From the NCBI RefSeq assembly GCF_020905345.1, contig NZ_JAJJMO010000001.1, positions 2,604,001 through 2,668,000 of the forward strand: a stretch of DNA of 64,000 nt, written 5' to 3'. This document shows positions 60,660 through 64,000 of this stretch, one piece after another. Every line of letters begins with the position of its first letter. Position 1 is the stretch's first letter. A model generated the notes under the pieces. The model saw only the letters and a list, made by a program, of their open reading frames with translations, was not told the origin of the DNA and made no database searches. The DNA is from Flavobacterium pisciphilum. GTDB lineage: Bacteria > Bacteroidota > Bacteroidia > Flavobacteriales > Flavobacteriaceae. The position numbers were made by a program, and so were the translations under genes.

Positions 60660-61169
60660 ATGGACAATTACCTAAGACAATTAATCTCAATCGAGTTTGA
60701 AGACAGAAAAGAAATTTTCTCTGGATTCCTTATAGATTACACAGATGATTGGATTTTAATCAAAAACAATCCTGTTGACTTTATAATTGATGGTTATGTA
60801 ATTTTAAAAAACAAAAACATCAAATCTATCACTCGCGATGAAGACAATGCTTTTACTGAAAGTGTTATACGATTGAAAGGCCTAAAAACCAATTCAGATG
60901 AAATAATTCCGCTTAGAGACCTCTCTTCTATCCTTACTTTTATAACAAACAAATATGATATTTTTCAGATTGCAAAAAAATCTGAAAAAGCAGTTTATCT
61001 TGGGAAGTTAATAAAACTAGACGATGAAGAATTAGTCATTGATTTTCTAGAAACTAGAGGGAAATTTGGTGGCGAATTAAGTTTTAATCCCAAAAAAATA
61101 AGAGTAATAGAGTTTGATACAGATTATATCAATTCACTAAAACTACTTGTTAAAGAAGAAAAAAAGTAA
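60660..61169 (+). CDS. Protein of unknown function, duplicated small beta-barrel-like
   Basis: 169 residues, not recognised. Two similar halves begin with RQLISIEFEDRKEIFSGFLIDYTDDWILIKN and AVYLGKLIKLDDEELVIDFLE, each a strand-turn-strand pattern like an Sm/SH3-type barrel, followed by GYVILKNKNIKSI or GELSFNPKKIRVIEF. No catalytic motif, no signal peptide. ATG one base after the tautomerase stop, so translationally coupled. A nucleic-acid or ligand-binding role is only a guess. Confidence 0.75.
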   Translation: MDNYLRQLISIEFEDRKEIFSGFLIDYTDDWILIKNNPVDFIIDGYVILKNKNIKSITRDEDNAFTESVIRLKGLKTNSDEIIPLRDLSSILTFITNKYDIFQIAKKSEKAVYLGKLIKLDDEELVIDFLETRGKFGGELSFNPKKIRVIEFDTDYINSLKLLVKEEKK

Positions 61170-61200
61170 TTCGTTTATAGTATCTTAAACAAAATCTATC

Positions 61201-61563
61201 ATGGCAATTATAAGACCTATTTTTAGAATTTTTGATTATGAAAAAACTATTCAATTTTATGTAGACTGGCTAGGCTTTAAGATTCTTGACAAACATACTT
61301 TTGGAGAAAACTTTCCTTTATATATTCGAGTTGCTCTCGAAGATATAGAGATTCATTTGAGCGAACATCACGGCGATTGTTCTCCTGGAGCAAAAATAAT
61401 TATTGAGAACTTTATTGGCTTAAAAGAATATCATCAAAAATTAATTCAGAAAAACTATAAATACAATAAACCCGGAATTGAAAAAGCTTTCTGGAACGAA
61501 GCCATTTATTGTGTAGAGGTTATAGACCCATTTGGTAACAAAATACTATTTACTGGAGAGTAA
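61201..61563 (+). CDS. Glyoxalase/bleomycin-resistance-fold protein
   Basis: 120 residues, a vicinal-oxygen-chelate module: RPIFRIFDYEKTIQFYVDWLGFKI, LYIRVALEDIEIHLSEHHGD and VEVIDPFGNKILF. A pocket of aromatic and acidic residues is consistent with drug sequestration (BLMA-type) rather than glyoxalase I. Whether it confers bleomycin tolerance is untested. Confidence 0.9.
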   Translation: MAIIRPIFRIFDYEKTIQFYVDWLGFKILDKHTFGENFPLYIRVALEDIEIHLSEHHGDCSPGAKIIIENFIGLKEYHQKLIQKNYKYNKPGIEKAFWNEAIYCVEVIDPFGNKILFTGE

Positions 61564-61597
61564 ATACTCAAAATCTTTAATTTTTAAACCAATTTCA

Positions 61598-62386
61598 ATG
61601 AAATTAAACTTATATCAAATAGATGCATTTACGGATAAAATCTTCGGAGGAAATCCTGCTTGTGTTGTCCCCTTAGAAAATTGGCTACCTGATGAAATTC
61701 TTCTAAAAATTACCCAAGAAAACGCAGTTGCCGAAACCGCTTTCTTTGTTGTTAATGACAAAAGGATTCACCTACGTTGGTTTACTCCCGAAATTGAAAT
61801 GGATTTATGCGGACATGCAACTCTTGCAACTGCCCATACTTTAAAAGCTATTCTTGACTATCCTGAAAACACTATAGTATTTGATACATTAAGCGGTGAA
61901 TTAATTGTTACAATTACCGATGATGTATACACTTTGGATTTTCCGTCTAGAAAACCTGTTCCTGCTGAACTTCCAGAAATCATCAAGAATTCAATAAACA
62001 TTCAGCCAAAAAGAGTTTTAAAATCTAGAGATTATGTTTTAGTCTACGAAACCGAACAGGAGATTAAAGACATCGTAATCGACAGACAAACTTTTGATAA
62101 AATAAACCTTGATCCTGGCGGTGTAGTAGTTACCGCAAAAGGAAATAATTGTGACTTTGTTTCGCGATTTTTCACCTCACAAGCTTCTATCCTAGAAGAT
62201 CCTGTTACAGGTTCAGCACATTGTTCTTTAATCCCATATTGGAGTGAACAACTTGGCAAAAAAGAAATGCATGCTAAACAGCTTTCAGAAAGAGAAGGCA
62301 CATTGTATTGTGTTGATAATGGCGAAAGAGTTTTAATAAGTGGAAAAGCAAAAACCTATTTTACAGGAACATTCTGGATAGATTAA
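61598..62386 (+). CDS. PhzF-family isomerase
   Basis: 262 residues from the ATG at 61598 (MKLNLYQIDAFTDKIFGGNPACVV); the 61532 start overlaps the preceding gene by 32 bp and adds 22 non-conserved residues. PhzF motifs: FTDKIFGGNPACVV, NAVAETAFFV (catalytic Glu), WFTPEIEMDLCGHATLATAH and EDPVTGSAHCSL. It catalyses isomerisation of phenazine-precursor-like compounds in PhzF; no other phenazine gene is near, so the substrate is probably different. Confidence 0.94.
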   Translation: MKLNLYQIDAFTDKIFGGNPACVVPLENWLPDEILLKITQENAVAETAFFVVNDKRIHLRWFTPEIEMDLCGHATLATAHTLKAILDYPENTIVFDTLSGELIVTITDDVYTLDFPSRKPVPAELPEIIKNSINIQPKRVLKSRDYVLVYETEQEIKDIVIDRQTFDKINLDPGGVVVTAKGNNCDFVSRFFTSQASILEDPVTGSAHCSLIPYWSEQLGKKEMHAKQLSEREGTLYCVDNGERVLISGKAKTYFTGTFWID

Positions 62387-62433
62387 TTGGCGTTAAATCA
62401 ATTATGTAATTCTCCAAATGACAAAAAATAAAA

Positions 62434-63225
62434 ATGATGGAACAAACAAACTTCAATCACATAGATTCAGACAATTTTGTTTTACAAGATTATTTGGATA
62501 GAATTCATTTTACTGGAGACATTAATTTAAGTATTGATGGCATTCGAAAGTTAATGCAACATCAACTGTACAGTGTTCCGTTTGAAAACTTAGATGTTCA
62601 AGCAGGCAAATCTGTATCATTGCTTGTAAATGATATTGTCCATAAAATTGTTGGACAAAATCGTGGTGGTTACTGTTATGAAGTCAATGGAATATTTGCT
62701 TTGGTGCTTCAAGAAATAGGAATTCCGTATCGTTTTGTTGCAGCCCGCCCATTAGTAAATACCATCGAAAATGCTAAAACACATATGGCACTAATTGCTC
62801 TTATCGAAAATGAGGAATATCTCATCGATTTGGGTTTTGGTGGCAGCGGAATTAGAGAACCTCTACAACTGAACAATAACGAATCTGAAGTACAGCAAGG
62901 TCTTGAAACATTTTCTCTAGTAAAAATTGAACGTGGAGAATACCTACTACGCGTAAAACTAAATAAGGAATGGAAGAATCTATATTCTTTTGATTTATCC
63001 TATCAGAGATGGATTGACTTTAAACCTGCAAATCATTTTAATTCAACACATAGTGATTCAGTTTTCACTCAAAGTACAATTACAGTTTTACAAACACCAC
63101 TTGGCAAAAAAATCCTATTCGGAAATTCTTTTAAATCCATAGAAAATGGAATTGCTAAAGAATATCTATTCGAAGCAGAGAAACTAGAAAGCATACTGCT
63201 TAGTGAATTTAATCTGAAAATCTAA
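62434..63225 (+). CDS. Arylamine N-acetyltransferase
   Basis: 263 residues. The Cys-His-Asp triad is present: RGGYCYEVNGIF (Cys), KTHMALIAL (His) and YLIDLGFGG (Asp). N-terminal QLYSVPFENLDVQAG is typical. It transfers acetyl from acetyl-CoA to arylamines and hydrazines. It ends the co-oriented run. In the gap before it, no promoter box was seen, so it may be read from upstream. Confidence 0.94.
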   Translation: MMEQTNFNHIDSDNFVLQDYLDRIHFTGDINLSIDGIRKLMQHQLYSVPFENLDVQAGKSVSLLVNDIVHKIVGQNRGGYCYEVNGIFALVLQEIGIPYRFVAARPLVNTIENAKTHMALIALIENEEYLIDLGFGGSGIREPLQLNNNESEVQQGLETFSLVKIERGEYLLRVKLNKEWKNLYSFDLSYQRWIDFKPANHFNSTHSDSVFTQSTITVLQTPLGKKILFGNSFKSIENGIAKEYLFEAEKLESILLSEFNLKI

Positions 63226-63270
63226 ATCTTTGAGAAAACATAGAAGCTTATATTCATAAATACAGAAAAA

Positions 63271-64000
63271 CTATATTTTTGAATCATTCTTTTTCGATTT
63301 CCAAATAAATCCATCTAATAAATAATGTGTAAACTGAGGTACGCTTAGCAATGGAACTATTATAAATTGCCAATTCGAGAAATCAATTTTTTCAAGTGAA
63401 AAATTCTCATTCCAAACCAAAACCTCCCATAAAAACTCTTCTGTAAAAGCTATTACCAATAAAATCAAGATATAAATAAAAATCAAATTATAGTTTTTTA
63501 AATAACTAAAAACTCCCCAATTCGTATTTGTCTTATTTTCAATTTCTCTAAAATAAACTAACGCCATATAAGGGATTCCATGTGATACTACATTTAGCAA
63601 AGTAAAAATAAGATCATCATTAAAGTAAACAATTCCAAAATACCATGAAAGTGCCGTTCCTAGAATAATAGCATTCTTAGGAATATTAAAAAAATTATTA
63701 GTGATACTTTTATAAGCTGTGTAGATTACATAAATCACCATAATAACAACATACCCAAAAAAGAGTATTTCCAATAACGATGAATTATGGAAACGAAAAA
63801 ACTCATCTTCAACAAACCAATTGAATTTTCTTCCAGAAGAAAAGAACCAATATAACATTGGATAACCTGTTGAAGCATAAATTGCAAGATTATCTATACC
63901 AACAGAAAGTTTAGTTTTCTCTTCAGTTCTGGCATACAAACGCATAAAGCCATATTGCTGTCTTATGAAATGAAAAACTGCTACATAAGCCAAAAATGAC
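63271..64000 (-). CDS. Multi-pass membrane protein, 5' end cut by the window edge
   Basis: The frame is open from about 64000 (no stop before the edge) to 63271, so the N-terminus is outside. The visible part has a FHFIRQQYGFMRLYAR segment, about five hydrophobic helices (SSLLEILFFGYVVIMVIYVIY; FIYILILLVIAFTEEFLWEVLV) and an acidic ending. I recognise no family. The TTG at 63993 is not a credible start because the frame continues. Convergent with the N-acetyltransferase gene. Confidence 0.72.
   Translation of the reverse strand, partial: SFLAYVAVFHFIRQQYGFMRLYARTEEKTKLSVGIDNLAIYASTGYPMLYWFFSSGRKFNWFVEDEFFRFHNSSLLEILFFGYVVIMVIYVIYTAYKSITNNFFNIPKNAIILGTALSWYFGIVYFNDDLIFTLLNVVSHGIPYMALVYFREIENKTNTNWGVFSYLKNYNLIFIYILILLVIAFTEEFLWEVLVWNENFSLEKIDFSNWQFIIVPLLSVPQFTHYLLDGFIWKSKKNDSKI

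Noticed and set aside
61532..61597. Longer PhzF start overlapping the glyoxalase gene
   Set aside because: The 22 extra residues are not part of the PhzF fold; the ATG at 61598 gives the canonical N-terminus.
56910..63225. An integron cassette array
   Set aside because: The gaps between most genes are 1-50 bp, too short for attC sites, and no integrase gene is present in the window.

Overview
ORGANISM. The DNA is AT-rich and gene-dense. It carries Bacteroidota-type promoters (TAnnTTTG -7 boxes, sometimes with a TTG/TTTG about 19 bp upstream), lacks Shine-Dalgarno-led starts, and encodes a MurF-Alr fusion, a TonB receptor with a CarboxypepD_reg domain, TPR-AraC regulators and double-glycine-leader peptides beginning MLK. 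Together these point to a Flavobacterium-like member of the Flavobacteriaceae. No rRNA, tRNA or CRISPR array was seen. Both ends cut through genes.

LAYOUT. (1) 1-5435, minus strand: a secreted-peptide locus. A C39-like/VKOR/thioredoxin fusion is followed by eight small precursor genes with a conserved MLK...GG/GS leader and Cys-rich cores, then by a C39-peptidase ABC exporter cut by the left edge. Every core has an even number of cysteines (6,4,4,2,4,4,4,4). A ninth, Cys-free, Pro/Thr-rich GG peptide (5689-5850) is divergent, and a TPR-AraC regulator faces it. (2) 7.8-15.3 kb: core metabolism and envelope genes (acyl-CoA dehydrogenase, DUF3050, SGNH lipoprotein, ferredoxin, NifU-like and Mrp Fe-S proteins, L,D-transpeptidase). 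(3) 15.5-22.9 kb: a MacB-like efflux operon divergent from an NtrC-type response regulator and its kinase. The shared gap holds a near-consensus sigma-54 promoter and two GTTC-N6-GAAC dyads 22 bp apart. (4) 23-30.6 kb: housekeeping and orphan genes (alkyltransferase-like protein, LysE, TrmB, AmtB, a lipoprotein with three HGQxGHRCDIAVG repeats, an exported flavodoxin-RidA fusion, HPF). (5) 30.9-41.4 kb, minus strand: a six-gene defence operon (C5 DNA methyltransferase, DUF3883 nuclease, MutL/MORC-like GHKL ATPase, Z1 helicase, DUF4420 PD-(D/E)XK protein, AIPR protein) with a decayed vsr remnant at its 3' end. (6) 41.8-56.8 kb: envelope and core genes (AsmA-like, Gfo/Idh/MocA, prolyl oligopeptidase, TonB receptor with a His/Cys-rich partner, MurF-Alr, MscL, Asd). 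(7) 56.9-63.2 kb, plus strand: eleven small, tightly packed single-domain genes (SUKH, DUF4265, DUF2625, GNAT, DUF1801, hexapeptide transferase, tautomerase, unknown, glyoxalase, PhzF, arylamine N-acetyltransferase). A truncated membrane protein gene follows.

HOW THE GENES WORK TOGETHER. The strongest candidate for an under-described system is the left-hand peptide locus: precursors are probably recognised by their leaders, oxidised by the VKOR-thioredoxin protein and cleaved and exported by the C39 transporter. Its N-terminal C39-like domain lacks the catalytic Cys, so it may act as a leader-binding module. The defence island matches a known but little-studied architecture (GHKL ATPase plus Z1 helicase restriction-modification). 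The sigma-54/NtrC-controlled efflux module is a well-supported regulatory prediction from sequence alone. Several intergenic gaps carry short dispersed repeats.
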